Shown here: piece after piece, positions 1 to 7,011 of the stretch | Layout of the letters: each line of letters starts with the position of its first letter | How positions within the stretch are numbered: position 1 is the first letter of the stretch | Assembly: GCA_013003335.1 (NCBI GenBank) | Contig: JABDJT010000426.1 | Span: forward strand, 1-20,216 | Length of the DNA: 20,216 nt | Reading direction: 5' to 3' | Source: Verrucomicrobiales bacterium | GTDB lineage: Bacteria; Verrucomicrobiota; Verrucomicrobiia; Verrucomicrobiales; DEV007 | Notes under the pieces: generated by a model | What the model was told of the DNA's origin: nothing | The model's database searches: none | What the model saw: only the letters and a program-made list of their open reading frames with translations | Position numbers and translations under genes: made by a program

Positions 1-544
1 GTTCCTTACCGGTTCCGGTTTCACCGCGAATCAATACCGTCACCGGAGTCGCGGAGAGGCGTCCGAGGGCCTTATAGATTTCGAGCATCTCCCGGCTTTT
101 TCCGATCAATGCGTCGGAATCAGGCGAAGGGCTGTCGGCTTCCACGCCAATCTCGACCTGCTTTGACATCCGGCGCGAGGCAGCCACGGCTTCCCGGACA
201 ACTTTTCGCAATTCATCCGGGTCGACCGGTTTGGCCAGAAAGTCATACGCCCCGGATTTGATTGCCTCGATTGCTGTATTGGAACCGGGATTCTTCGTCA
301 CCATCACGACCGGTAAATGGGGATCTTTCCGCTGAAATTCAGCGATCAAAGCCAGGCCGCCGATTCCTTCCAGGCGGAATTCGCAGATGACGAGATCAAA
401 GGACTCGTGCCGGGCGAGTTCCAGCGCTTCCGTGCCGGATTCAGCTGCAACGAGATAGCAATCCTCTTGCGCCAGCATCGATCCAAATTCGGAAACCTGT
501 TTCCGGTCTGGATCGACGACAAGAAGGCGGGTGGATTGCGGCAT
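1..544 (-). CDS. NtrC-family sigma-54-dependent response regulator (5' part, cut by window start)
   Basis: Translating the minus strand from the ATG at 544 gives 181 residues before the window edge. Residues 1-120 form a CheY-like receiver (LLVVDPD at 7-13, VTKN with the conserved Thr, FLAKPVD with the conserved Lys). After a short linker, an AAA+ domain begins, ending in the Walker A motif GETGTGKE at the edge. Family members are enhancer-binding proteins that use ATP to open sigma-54 promoters; the rest of the AAA+ domain and the helix-turn-helix lie outside the window. The unusual point is residue 55: FDLVICEFRL has Glu where NtrC has the phosphoacceptor Asp54 (LLSDIRM), and the acidic pair near residue 11 is DPD rather than DDD. 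It is divergent from the P-II gene and shares its control region, which fits a nitrogen-control role, though NtrC, AtoC or another subtype cannot be told apart here. Confidence 0.93.
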   Translation of the reverse strand, partial: MPQSTRLLVVDPDRKQVSEFGSMLAQEDCYLVAAESGTEALELARHESFDLVICEFRLEGIGGLALIAEFQRKDPHLPVVMVTKNPGSNTAIEAIKSGAYDFLAKPVDPDELRKVVREAVAASRRMSKQVEIGVEADSPSPDSDALIGKSREMLEIYKALGRLSATPVTVLIRGETGTGKE

Positions 545-551
545 TGGTAAA

Positions 552-576
552 AAATTTACCGGCATCCGGTAAATTT
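552..576. promoter_or_regulatory. Perfect inverted repeat, candidate activator/operator site
   Basis: The arms AAATTTACCGG (552-562) and CCGGTAAATTT (566-576) are perfect complements around a 3-base centre. A third half-site GGTAAA lies at 546-551, next to the ATG of the NtrC-type gene. The centre is about 120 bases upstream of the predicted P-II transcription start, a usual distance for a sigma-54 enhancer. The same site would sit in the leader of the divergent regulator and could serve for autoregulation. Binding by the neighbouring regulator is inference. Confidence 0.6.
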
Positions 577-622
577 CCAACCAGTTTTTAAGGGTGCCGC
601 AAATGTCGATTTTCGTAAGTCC

Positions 623-643
623 CTGATTTCCAATGGAAATCAG
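623..643. promoter_or_regulatory. Perfect 10-base inverted repeat upstream of the P-II promoter
   Basis: The arms CTGATTTCCA (623-632) and TGGAAATCAG (634-643) pair perfectly around a single base. The repeat ends 14 bases before the GG of the -24 element. Its sequence differs from the 552-576 palindrome, so a second regulator or a leader hairpin of the divergent gene is as likely as a second copy of one operator. Confidence 0.5.
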
Positions 644-655
644 AAAGCCGGAAAC

Positions 656-672
656 TTGGCATTCGAATTGCT
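656..672 (+). promoter_or_regulatory. Sigma-54 (-24/-12) promoter of the P-II gene
   Basis: TTGGCATTCGAATTGCT matches the sigma-54 consensus: the invariant GG is at 658-659 and GC at 670-671 with exactly 10 bases between, in a TTGGCA...TTGC context. The predicted start is near 683, giving a leader of about 50 bases to the ATG at 733. A divergent sigma-54 activator gene next door makes the call stronger. Confidence 0.75.
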
Positions 673-732
673 ATTAGAGGGGCTGAACAAGCAGACAAAC
701 TTTTTCTAACCACCAAAAACCACCAAACAACT

Positions 733-1086
733 ATGAAAAAAATCGAAGCCATTATCAAACCTTTCAAACTCGAAGAAGTGAAGGAAGCCCTCACGGAATC
801 CGGAATTCACGGAATGACCGTGAGCGAAGTGAAAGGATTCGGCCGTCAGAAGGGCCATACCGAGATCTACCGGGGCTCCGAGTACACCGTCGACTTTCTT
901 CCAAAGGTGAAACTGGAAACAGTTGTCGACGACGAAGACGCCCAGTCCGTAGTCGACACGATCGTCAAAGCGGCCGCGACCGGCAAAATCGGAGACGGTA
1001 AAGTGTTCATCTCTTCCGTCGAAGACGCCATTCGCATCCGGACCGGGGAAACCGGCTCTGATGCAATCGCGACGTCCGACTCCTGA
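733..1086 (+). CDS. glnB: Nitrogen regulatory protein P-II (GlnB/GlnK family)
   Basis: This 117-residue protein matches the P-II family along its length. It starts MKKIEAIIKPFKLEEV, has the T-loop motif GFGRQKGHTEIYRG followed by Tyr51 (the uridylylation site in proteobacterial P-II), and the ATP-binding TGKIGDGK and RIRTGE motifs. The trimeric cytosolic protein senses ATP/ADP and 2-oxoglutarate and binds partners such as AmtB or adenylyltransferase. No amtB or glnA is in the window, so GlnB and GlnK cannot be separated. A short Ser/Asp-rich tail extends a few residues past the usual end. The ATG lacks a Shine-Dalgarno; the leader just before it is A/C-rich. Expression is probably from the sigma-54 promoter at 656-672, and a strong terminator-like repeat follows at 1117. 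Confidence 0.96.
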   Translation: MKKIEAIIKPFKLEEVKEALTESGIHGMTVSEVKGFGRQKGHTEIYRGSEYTVDFLPKVKLETVVDDEDAQSVVDTIVKAAATGKIGDGKVFISSVEDAIRIRTGETGSDAIATSDS

Positions 1087-1116
1087 TCCTGATTGATCTA
1101 CCAGTCGAATCGTTTT

Positions 1117-1167
1117 TGATCCAACAGGGCGTGTTCTCTGAACCAACCTTGTTGGATCATTTTTTTT
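1117..1167 (+). terminator. Nested palindrome repeat, copy 1 (intrinsic terminator-like)
   Basis: A 13-pair stem TGATCCAACAGGG / CCTTGTTGGATCA (one G-T pair) encloses a loop with the inner palindrome GTTC-TCT-GAAC and is followed by eight T. It begins 30 bases after the P-II stop. The outer stem differs from the other copies (GATCC/GGATC rather than GAATC/GATTC) while pairing is kept. This is the copy most like a plain rho-independent terminator. Confidence 0.85.
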
Positions 1168-1188
1168 GCGGATTGGGCGGAAAACGCA

Positions 1189-1216
1189 ACGGCCGTCCGG
1201 TTTCCCGGACGGCCGT
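1189..1216 (-). terminator. Strong GC-rich hairpin between convergent genes
   Basis: ACGGCCGTCCGG (1189-1200) pairs perfectly with CCGGACGGCCGT (1205-1216) across a TTTC loop. It lies downstream of the minus-strand lipoprotein gene. On that strand it is followed by TTGCGTTTT, a weak T-rich tail, so it probably ends the lipoprotein transcript. It may also back up the preceding plus-strand terminator. Confidence 0.6.
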
Positions 1217-1279
1217 CGAAATTCGTCGAAGAATTCCAGGGCTTCCCCCGGCCACTCTCCTGAAAATTTTAGAATTGGA

Positions 1280-1405
1280 TCACTTCTGGATCACCACTTC
1301 CGGCGCGGGCGGCATCGGCTGATACGCCTGTTTCTTTTTCGAAGCGCAGGCGCCAACGCCCGCCATAATTGTGGCGATTCCGATCAGGGTAATGATATTT
1401 TTCAT
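1280..1405 (-). CDS. Very small lipoprotein (41 residues)
   Basis: From the ATG at 1405 the product starts MKNIITLIGIATIMAG and continues to VGACASKKKQ, a lipobox with the cleavable Cys at about residue 20. The mature part is only about 20 residues, Lys- then Pro-rich (QPMPPAPEVVIQK). An in-frame upstream start at 1492 would add 29 residues without signal character, so 1405 is preferred. It resembles entericidin-sized lipoproteins in length, but I do not recognise a family. It is divergent from asd across an AT-rich region and convergent with the P-II gene, with a hairpin just past its stop. Function unknown. Confidence 0.7.
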   Translation of the reverse strand: MKNIITLIGIATIMAGVGACASKKKQAYQPMPPAPEVVIQK

Positions 1406-1617
1406 GGTCGATTGATGTTGTATGATGAGTTGCCCGACCCGCCGGCACAGGCCGGCAACTCGGAATTTTACAAATTTTAGCTCTTTTTTCATTAATTGGC
1501 TATTAAATTTTAAATTTACTTTACTATTTTGGTTTACGAACCTTTTCAGGACGCACCAAGGATTTGCAAACCGAATGCAGAGGATTAAGGTCTCCGCCCT
1601 CCGAAAAACTCAGCCAA
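1406..1617. promoter_or_regulatory. AT-rich divergent control region (lipoprotein / asd)
   Basis: This gap separates two divergent starts and must hold both promoters. Bases 1463-1545 are strikingly AT-rich compared with the rest of the window. TTGGCT at 1496-1501 and TACTAT at 1522-1527 look like -35/-10 parts for asd but are 20 bases apart, which is too wide for confidence. Bases 1440-1456 contain a small GCCGG/CCGGC hairpin that would fall in the lipoprotein leader. Confidence 0.35.
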
Positions 1618-2628
1618 ATGAGCGACGCCAAACACATTGCCATCGCCGGTGCCACGGGCGCCGTAGGCGAAGAATTGCTCAACTGCCTTGCGCAGCGCAA
1701 ATTCCCAATCGCAAAGCTGACCCTGCTCGCTTCGGCGCGTTCAGCCGGAAAGACGCTTCCGTTCGGCGGAGAGGAAATTGAAGTGCAGGAACTGACGATG
1801 AATTCTTTTGAGGGCGTCGATATCGCGCTTTTCAGCGCCGGAGGCGGGATTTCCAAGCAGTTTGCTCCGGCGGCGGTCGCTGCAGGAGCTGTGGTGGTGG
1901 ACAATTCCTCGGCTTTTCGAATGGACGAAGGAGTGCCCTTGGTCGTGCCGGAAGTCAACGGAGAGGACGCCCAGAATCATGATGGCATTATCGCGAACCC
2001 GAATTGCACCACGATTATCACCCTGATGGGGCTGAATCCCCTGCACCGGGCTTTCGGTGGAGTGACGAAAATTATCGCATCAAGCTACCAGGCGGTTTCC
2101 GGAAGCGGCGCAAGTGGGATTCTCGAACTGGACGCGCAACTTTCCGCCATCGCACACGGCGAGCCGATTCCTGACAGGCAGGTTTATCTTCACCAGATTG
2201 CCAACAACGTGATTCCCCACGTCGATGTGTTCACGGAAAACGGCTACACCAAGGAGGAAATGAAAATGTTCCACGAGGGCCGGAAGATTTTACACGTGCC
2301 GGATTTGAAAGCCTCTGTGACCTGCGTTCGCGTACCGGTTCACCGGTCCCACGCGGTCGCGGTGACCGCCGTTTTCGAGAACGAACCGGATGTCGATCAA
2401 GCCCGCAAAGCCATTTCTGCAGCCCCGGGCGTGGAGGTTCGCGATGAGCCTTTCGCCGATCCGCCGATTTACCCGACTCCCCTCGACACAACCAACGGGG
2501 ACGACTGCCTGGTCGGTCGTATTCGACGGGACCTTGTTCTGGACAACGCCCTCACCTTCTGGGTTGTCGGAGATCAGGTTCGGAAAGGAGCGGCTTTGAA
2601 TGCCGTTCAAATCGCCGAGTTGCTTTGA
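1618..2628 (+). CDS. asd: Aspartate-semialdehyde dehydrogenase
   Basis: The 336-residue cytosolic enzyme reduces aspartyl-phosphate to aspartate semialdehyde with NADPH, the branch point to lysine/diaminopimelate, threonine and methionine. Visible motifs are the nucleotide-binding GATGAVG (11-17), the catalytic Cys130 in NPNCTT, the SSYQAVSGSGASG substrate loop and RVPVHRSHA with the likely active-site His245. Length is typical. I chose MSDAKHIAIAG at 1618 over the in-frame TTG at 1564 because the 18 extra residues do not look like part of the fold. No Shine-Dalgarno precedes it. The prenyl synthase gene starts 4 bases after its stop, so the two are probably co-transcribed. It complements metX at the other end of the window in the same amino acid pathway. 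Confidence 0.95.
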   Translation: MSDAKHIAIAGATGAVGEELLNCLAQRKFPIAKLTLLASARSAGKTLPFGGEEIEVQELTMNSFEGVDIALFSAGGGISKQFAPAAVAAGAVVVDNSSAFRMDEGVPLVVPEVNGEDAQNHDGIIANPNCTTIITLMGLNPLHRAFGGVTKIIASSYQAVSGSGASGILELDAQLSAIAHGEPIPDRQVYLHQIANNVIPHVDVFTENGYTKEEMKMFHEGRKILHVPDLKASVTCVRVPVHRSHAVAVTAVFENEPDVDQARKAISAAPGVEVRDEPFADPPIYPTPLDTTNGDDCLVGRIRRDLVLDNALTFWVVGDQVRKGAALNAVQIAELL

Positions 2629-2632
2629 TCCG

Positions 2633-3535
2633 ATGGCTGCTGAATCGTTCAAATCCTATCTTACCGGTCGGAAAAAGACCGTCGATTCCGCCCTGCAGAA
2701 ATTTTTGCCCACTTCGCGGACCCGACCGTCCACGATCCACGAAGCGATGCGATACAGCCTGTTTGCCGGGGGAAAACGCCTGCGCCCGATCCTTACACTG
2801 GCTGCCTGTGAAGCCTGTGGGGGGAAAATGGAGCGCGCCATGCCGGCTGCGGCTGCCGTGGAATGCATCCACACCTATTCCCTGATCCACGACGATCTTC
2901 CCTGCATGGATGATGACGATTTCCGGCGCGGCCAGCCGACATCGCATACGAAATACGGAGAAGGCATTGCTGTTCTGGCCGGGGATGCCCTTCTCACCAT
3001 TGCCTTTGAAATTCTCGCTCAAACCAAACCGGCGCCGAAATGCCGATACTCCGTCGCCGATTTCGTCCTCGATTTGGCAGATGCATCCGGGAGCAGGAAA
3101 TTGATCGGCGGACAGGTTCTGGATTTGGAGGGAGAAGGACAGGATGTGCAACTGTCGCCCACGCAGCTTCGCTACATTCACGAAAGTAAAACGGCTGCGC
3201 TTTTGACATCGTCGGTACGGCTCGGAGGGATGGCTGCCAACGCGACTCCGATGAAACTCCAGGCCCTCACCGATTTTGGTTACTCCGTCGGCCTGGCCTT
3301 CCAGATCATCGACGATATCCTCGATGTGACGCAATCTTCCGAGCAACTGGGAAAAAGCGCCGGCAAAGACGTAGCCACCGATAAATCCACCTATCCCGCC
3401 ATGTTCGGTTTGGAAAAATCCAGGAAAGAGGCGACTCGCCTGACCCGGAAAGCGCTCAAAGCAGTAGGAGTTTTCGGAGAAAACGGGGAAAGGCTGGAGC
3501 AAATCGCCCACTACCTGCTTGATCGGGATTATTGA
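2633..3535 (+). CDS. ispA: Short-chain polyprenyl diphosphate synthase (farnesyl/geranylgeranyl type)
   Basis: This 300-residue enzyme condenses isopentenyl diphosphate with allylic diphosphates. It carries the GGKRLRP substrate motif (46-52), the first Asp-rich motif DDLPCMDDDD (87-96) with the four-residue bacterial spacing, GDALL, GGQVLDL and the second Asp-rich motif DDILD (227-231). The sequence around the first motif (YSLIHDDLPCMDDDDFRRG) is very close to E. coli IspA, favouring a C15 product, but geranylgeranyl synthases share it. The ATG at 2633 is preferred over 2600, which would overlap asd. The gene is 4 bases downstream of asd and ends 5 bases before repeat copy 2. No xseB or dxs neighbour is present, unlike many ispA loci. 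Confidence 0.93.
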   Translation: MAAESFKSYLTGRKKTVDSALQKFLPTSRTRPSTIHEAMRYSLFAGGKRLRPILTLAACEACGGKMERAMPAAAAVECIHTYSLIHDDLPCMDDDDFRRGQPTSHTKYGEGIAVLAGDALLTIAFEILAQTKPAPKCRYSVADFVLDLADASGSRKLIGGQVLDLEGEGQDVQLSPTQLRYIHESKTAALLTSSVRLGGMAANATPMKLQALTDFGYSVGLAFQIIDDILDVTQSSEQLGKSAGKDVATDKSTYPAMFGLEKSRKEATRLTRKALKAVGVFGENGERLEQIAHYLLDRDY

Positions 3536-3540
3536 GGGTA

Positions 3541-3585
3541 ACGAACCAACAGGGTCTATTTGACGAACCAACCCGGTTCGTTCGT
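3541..3585 (+). repeat. Nested palindrome repeat, copy 2 (between convergent genes)
   Basis: ACGAACCAACAGGGT (3541-3555) pairs with ACCCGGTTCGTTCGT (3571-3585) with two mismatches; the loop CTATTTGACGAACCA keeps the family layout. It fills the gap between the prenyl synthase stop (3535) and the fxsA stop (3587). There is no clear T-tract on either strand, so it may act as a weak bidirectional terminator. Confidence 0.75.
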
Positions 3586-3586
3586 T

Positions 3587-4051
3587 TCAACGGTCCTCCA
3601 TCACCTCGGCTTCCGCCTCGATAATCACCGGATCTTCCCGCCGACCTTCGGTGGCCGGTTTTTGCGCATCGGGCATCACCCCGGTGACCTGCACCCGGGC
3701 TTTCAAATGATGGCCGAGAGATTTTCGTACAAGCGCCCGAATCGGCGGCACGAGCAGGCAAAAGCCGATGGCATCGGTAAGGAAACCGGGCGTCAGAAGA
3801 ACGGCTCCTGCCACCAGGATCATCAATCCGTCCATGATCTCCGCGTGGGGCATTCGCCCTTCGGCGGTCGCCTGGCGGAATTTCGATAAGGTCTTCAATC
3901 CCTGCAGTTTCGTCAGCCACGCACCGAGGAAACCGGTCACAACGACCGTCGCAACGGTCCACCCGATCCCAATTTTTGTGCCGATCTGGTAAAACAGGAT
4001 CAGCTCGATCAGGGGAACGAAAATAAAGAGGAGAAGGAGTCGAAAAAACAT
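3587..4051 (-). CDS. fxsA: FxsA family membrane protein
   Basis: The 154-residue inner-membrane protein fits FxsA, whose E. coli member affects exclusion of phage T7 by the F plasmid; its cellular role is otherwise poorly defined. It has the family's N-terminal helix MFFRLLLLFIFVPLIELILF, a second helix IGWTVATVVVTGFLGAWL, and the hallmark stretch GLMILVAGAVLLTPGFLTDAIGFCLLVPP. The tail from about residue 115 is hydrophilic and acidic (EAEAEVMEDR), longer than the core fold needs. No Shine-Dalgarno is seen. It is divergent from ppk2 and stops one base past repeat copy 2. Confidence 0.9.
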   Translation of the reverse strand: MFFRLLLLFIFVPLIELILFYQIGTKIGIGWTVATVVVTGFLGAWLTKLQGLKTLSKFRQATAEGRMPHAEIMDGLMILVAGAVLLTPGFLTDAIGFCLLVPPIRALVRKSLGHHLKARVQVTGVMPDAQKPATEGRREDPVIIEAEAEVMEDR

Positions 4052-4138
4052 GCCGGCAAAGGTTAGACGGGAAAACAGGAATCGCGTTCAGTTTTTGAAA
4101 CGATTGACGACACCGTTTCCTTTTCGTTTTCTTTCGGT

Positions 4139-4972
4139 ATGTCCAAACTCGATATCCCCGCTCCAGCCGATCACCCTTTCCGCATTCAGCCCGGCACGAC
4201 GGTCGATTTAAACGAAGTGCCCACCCGCCATGAAACGCTTTTCCCGATGGAAAAATCTGAGGGAAAAGAACTGTTCGATGATTTGGAGGACGAAATCGAT
4301 GACCTGCAGACCCGGCTCTATGCCGAAGACAAGCACAAGCTTCTCGTCGTCATGCAGGCGATGGACACCGGAGGAAAGGACGGCACCATCCGGGACGTAT
4401 TCGATAAAATGGACCCGCAGGGAATTCGCGTAGCGTCTTTCAAGCGCCCCAGCAAAAAGGAACTGGCCCATGATTACCTGTGGCGCGTCCACAAGCAGAC
4501 ACCTGCAACCGGCCAGACAGTCATCTTCAACCGCAGCCACTACGAGGACATCGTGGCCGTGCGTGTCCGCGAGATTTTTCCGGAATCCCGCTGGTCCAAA
4601 CGATACGAGCACATCGTCAATTTCGAAAAGCTGTTGGCTGACGAAGGCACAACCATTCTGAAAATATTTCTGCACATCTCCATGGATGAACAAAAAGAGC
4701 GGCTCCAGGCCCGGCTCGACGAGCCCGGGAAAAACTGGAAATTCAATCCCGGAGACCTCGACGACCGGGCTCTCTGGCCGAAATTCATGGAGGCCTACAG
4801 CGATGTTTTGAGCAGGACCAGCACGGATCACGCTCCGTGGTATGTCATTCCCGCAGACCGGAAATGGTACCGAAATCTGGCAATCGCCCAGATTTTGATC
4901 GGCACGCTGCGTGAGTTGAACATGCAATATCCGCCGGTCGATTTCGATCCGAAAGCCATCGTGATTGATTGA
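4139..4972 (+). CDS. ppk2: Polyphosphate kinase 2 family (PPK2, class III-like)
   Basis: The 277-residue cytosolic enzyme belongs to the single-domain PPK2 family, which moves phosphate between polyphosphate and nucleotides. The Walker A region is AMDTGGKDGTI (74-84), the lid-like stretch SFKRPSKKELAHDYLWR follows, and the Walker B region reads VIFNRSHYED (128-137). NRSHYED instead of DRSWYNR, together with the FKRP...HDYLWR stretch, points to the class III group, where known members can phosphorylate AMP and ADP. Direction and nucleotide preference cannot be read from sequence. The start is fixed by the reading frame, with only CTTTCGGT before the ATG. A decayed repeat copy separates it from the POT gene. 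Confidence 0.92.
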   Translation: MSKLDIPAPADHPFRIQPGTTVDLNEVPTRHETLFPMEKSEGKELFDDLEDEIDDLQTRLYAEDKHKLLVVMQAMDTGGKDGTIRDVFDKMDPQGIRVASFKRPSKKELAHDYLWRVHKQTPATGQTVIFNRSHYEDIVAVRVREIFPESRWSKRYEHIVNFEKLLADEGTTILKIFLHISMDEQKERLQARLDEPGKNWKFNPGDLDDRALWPKFMEAYSDVLSRTSTDHAPWYVIPADRKWYRNLAIAQILIGTLRELNMQYPPVDFDPKAIVID

Positions 4973-5001
4973 AACAGTCGACTCCGAAAGAGTTAGCCCA
5001 G

Positions 5002-5028
5002 CGAACAAACAGGGTTGATTCGACCCGC
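5002..5028 (-). repeat. Decayed nested palindrome repeat, copy 3
   Basis: CGAACAAACAGGGTTGATTCG followed by ACCCGCG keeps one stem arm and a short GGGT/ACCC core but has lost the far arm. The order AGGGTTG-TTCG matches the reverse complement of the family (AGGGTTGGTTCG), so this copy may lie in the opposite orientation with its inner palindrome deleted. The assignment is tentative. Confidence 0.45.
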
Positions 5029-5053
5029 GCAATCTGGTCTGATCGCTGCCGTC

Positions 5054-6946
5054 ATGGCCTCCTCCAAATACCGCGAGCGCGCGTTCGAAACTGAAAAAAT
5101 GCCGCCCGGCATTCCGTACATCGTCGGCAACGAAGCTGCCGAACGATTCAGTTTCTATGGGATGCGGGCATTGCTCGCGATTTTCATGACCAAATATCTC
5201 TGGCTCATGAATGATACGCCGGGGGCCAAGATGATCGCGGCGGAAGCGACCGAAAAGCAGCACTGGTTCATCCTGTGGGTGTATTTCACACCGATCATCG
5301 GCGCGCTGATTGCGGACGTTTTCCTCGGAAAATACCGGACGATCATTTGGCTTTCGCTGGTCTACTGTGCCGGTCATGGGGCTCTCGCCTTCATGGGGAT
5401 CGAGGGATCGGCAGAGGCCTGGTTTGTTGCCGGCCTTGCGCTGATCTGTATTGGCTCCGGGGGGATCAAACCGTGTGTTTCAGCTCACGTGGGAGACCAA
5501 TTCGGCACCAAAAACCGGCATTTGCTCACCAAAGTGTTCAACTGGTTTTACTGGTCGATCAATCTCGGAGCGTTCATCTCCTCCGCGATGACTCCCTGGC
5601 TGATGCAATGGTGGGGCCCGCACCTCGCTTTCGGGGTGCCCGGAATCCTCATGGCGCTGGCGACCTTTGTGTTCTGGCTCGGTCGGAGAAAATTCGTTCA
5701 CATTCCACCAGCCGGAAAAAGGGCAGTTCGCGAGGCATTCACCGCGGACGGGGTGAAAGCCATTTTGAAACTGTCGACGATCTACGTGTTCGTCGCCGTG
5801 TTCTGGGCACTGTTTGATCAACATTCCTCTTCCTGGGTGATCCAGGTGGACGACATGAACCGGAATTTTCTTGGAATCGAATGGCTCCCAAGCCAGATCC
5901 AGGCGTTGAACCCGTTGCTGATCCTGACGTTCATCCCGCTTTTCACCTACATCATCTACCCCGCAATCTCGAAATTTTTCCCGCTGACTCCGCTCCGGAA
6001 AATGAGCATCGGATTTTTCGTGATGTTCGTGGCGTGGTTGATCGTGTCTTTCGCCCAGGAACAGATCGATGCCGGTGAACGCCCTTCATTCGGTTGGCAG
6101 GCACTGGGCTACATGCTCATGACCGCATCGGAAGTGATGATATCGATTGTGTGCCTGGAATTCAGCTACACCCAAGCTCCCAAGTCGATGAAATCATTCA
6201 TCATGGCCTTGTTCCTGCTCGCCGTCGCCGGCGGAAACCTGATCACCGCCCTGTTCAACCACTACATCCAGGCCCCGAACACCCTGAAAGAAGCCGACGA
6301 ATTGGCCAAGGCGGGGCAAAAACCAGAGGTCGTAATGCCCGGCGATGTAAAAGTCAGCTACAACGACGAGTTTTACCGGGTGGCGATCGACTATCCCGAC
6401 AAGGAAGTGATCAACGAAGCAGCTGGGAAGATCGACGAATGGGGAGGTGCCAATGCCAACGAAGTTCCAGCACCGGACGTCGCAAAAACCATTTTGGGCG
6501 CTGATTTGAAGGACAGTTTCGGTAACCCGGTTCAATACAAGCGAGTCAGCTCGCGGCGGGCGCGAATCTTCACCCTCGGCGCCGACGGAAAAGAGGGAAC
6601 CGGCGACGATGCCGGTCTGGCCATTGAATTTTCCGCCCCTGAGAAAGAACGGAAAGAACGCTGGTTTGACGATTTGCACCCCGATGAACCCTGGCTGGAT
6701 CGCCGGATGAAAGAACTCGGCGTTGCCGATCAACCCGTGCAGGATGATTCAAACCATTTCGTCGGGGGTCAGGCAAAAATTGAGGGCGCCGCCTATTTTT
6801 GGTTCTTCACCTGGATGATCCTGGGAGCAGCCGTCTGCTTCGTCATCGTCGCCTACTTCTACAAGCCGAAAGAGTATTATCATGACGACGACATCCCCGA
6901 AGAAATGGATGTCAGCGACGAGGAAGCAGCCGCAGAGATGCGCTAG
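5054..6946 (+). CDS. POT/PTR2 family proton-dependent peptide transporter with large hydrophilic insert
   Basis: The 630-residue protein is a major facilitator of the proton-coupled oligopeptide type. It has the proton-coupling motif EAAERFSFYG near residue 27 (ExxERF) and the PTR2 motif IGALIADVFLGKYRTI (82-97), followed by many hydrophobic helices. Bacterial POT proteins are usually about 450-510 residues; here about 170 mostly charged residues (408-577) lie between FNHYIQAPN and the last helix FWFFTWMILGAAVCFVIVAYF, then an acidic tail. Within the insert, residues 485-523 (DSFGNPVQY...TLGADGKEGTGDD) resemble the end of type II secretion pseudopilins. Animal PepT1 also has a large loop near its last helices, but I see no similarity in sequence. 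The ATG at 5054 is preferred to the TTG at 5015; no Shine-Dalgarno is visible for either. Confidence 0.9.
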   Translation: MASSKYRERAFETEKMPPGIPYIVGNEAAERFSFYGMRALLAIFMTKYLWLMNDTPGAKMIAAEATEKQHWFILWVYFTPIIGALIADVFLGKYRTIIWLSLVYCAGHGALAFMGIEGSAEAWFVAGLALICIGSGGIKPCVSAHVGDQFGTKNRHLLTKVFNWFYWSINLGAFISSAMTPWLMQWWGPHLAFGVPGILMALATFVFWLGRRKFVHIPPAGKRAVREAFTADGVKAILKLSTIYVFVAVFWALFDQHSSSWVIQVDDMNRNFLGIEWLPSQIQALNPLLILTFIPLFTYIIYPAISKFFPLTPLRKMSIGFFVMFVAWLIVSFAQEQIDAGERPSFGWQALGYMLMTASEVMISIVCLEFSYTQAPKSMKSFIMALFLLAVAGGNLITALFNHYIQAPNTLKEADELAKAGQKPEVVMPGDVKVSYNDEFYRVAIDYPDKEVINEAAGKIDEWGGANANEVPAPDVAKTILGADLKDSFGNPVQYKRVSSRRARIFTLGADGKEGTGDDAGLAIEFSAPEKERKERWFDDLHPDEPWLDRRMKELGVADQPVQDDSNHFVGGQAKIEGAAYFWFFTWMILGAAVCFVIVAYFYKPKEYYHDDDIPEEMDVSDEEAAAEMR

Positions 6947-6954
6947 AGAAAAAA

Positions 6955-7003
6955 CGAATCAAAAGGGTATATTCCCCGAACCAACCCTGTTCGATCGATT
7001 TTT
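6955..7003 (+). terminator. Nested palindrome repeat, copy 4 (8 bases before a start codon)
   Basis: CGAATCAAAAGGGT (6955-6968) faces ACCCTGTTCGATCG (6984-6997). About eleven of fourteen positions can pair, counting one G-T, and the loop TATATTCCCCGAACC is typical of the family. Five T follow (6999-7003). It starts 8 bases after the POT stop and its T-tract ends 8 bases before the ATG at 7012, leaving no room for a separate promoter. Confidence 0.7.
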
Positions 7004-7011
7004 CACGAAAC

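Noticed and set aside
317..550. 77-residue plus-strand frame at the window start
   Set aside because: It is antisense to the NtrC-type receiver, whose translation is unambiguous.
2552..3571. 339-residue minus-strand open frame opposite the prenyl synthase gene
   Set aside because: The plus strand has clear prenyl synthase motifs; the antisense product is Arg/Gly/Phe-rich without recognisable domains and runs into repeat copy 2.
4052..4138. GAAACG/CGTTTC inverted repeat with TTGACG between fxsA and ppk2
   Set aside because: The arms are only 6 bases with an 11-base gap, and no -10 box follows the TTGACG at a proper distance.
4208..5377. 389-residue minus-strand open frame opposite ppk2 and the start of the POT gene
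   Set aside because: It mirrors strongly recognisable plus-strand genes across a gene boundary, has no family features and arises from the GC-rich codon pattern.
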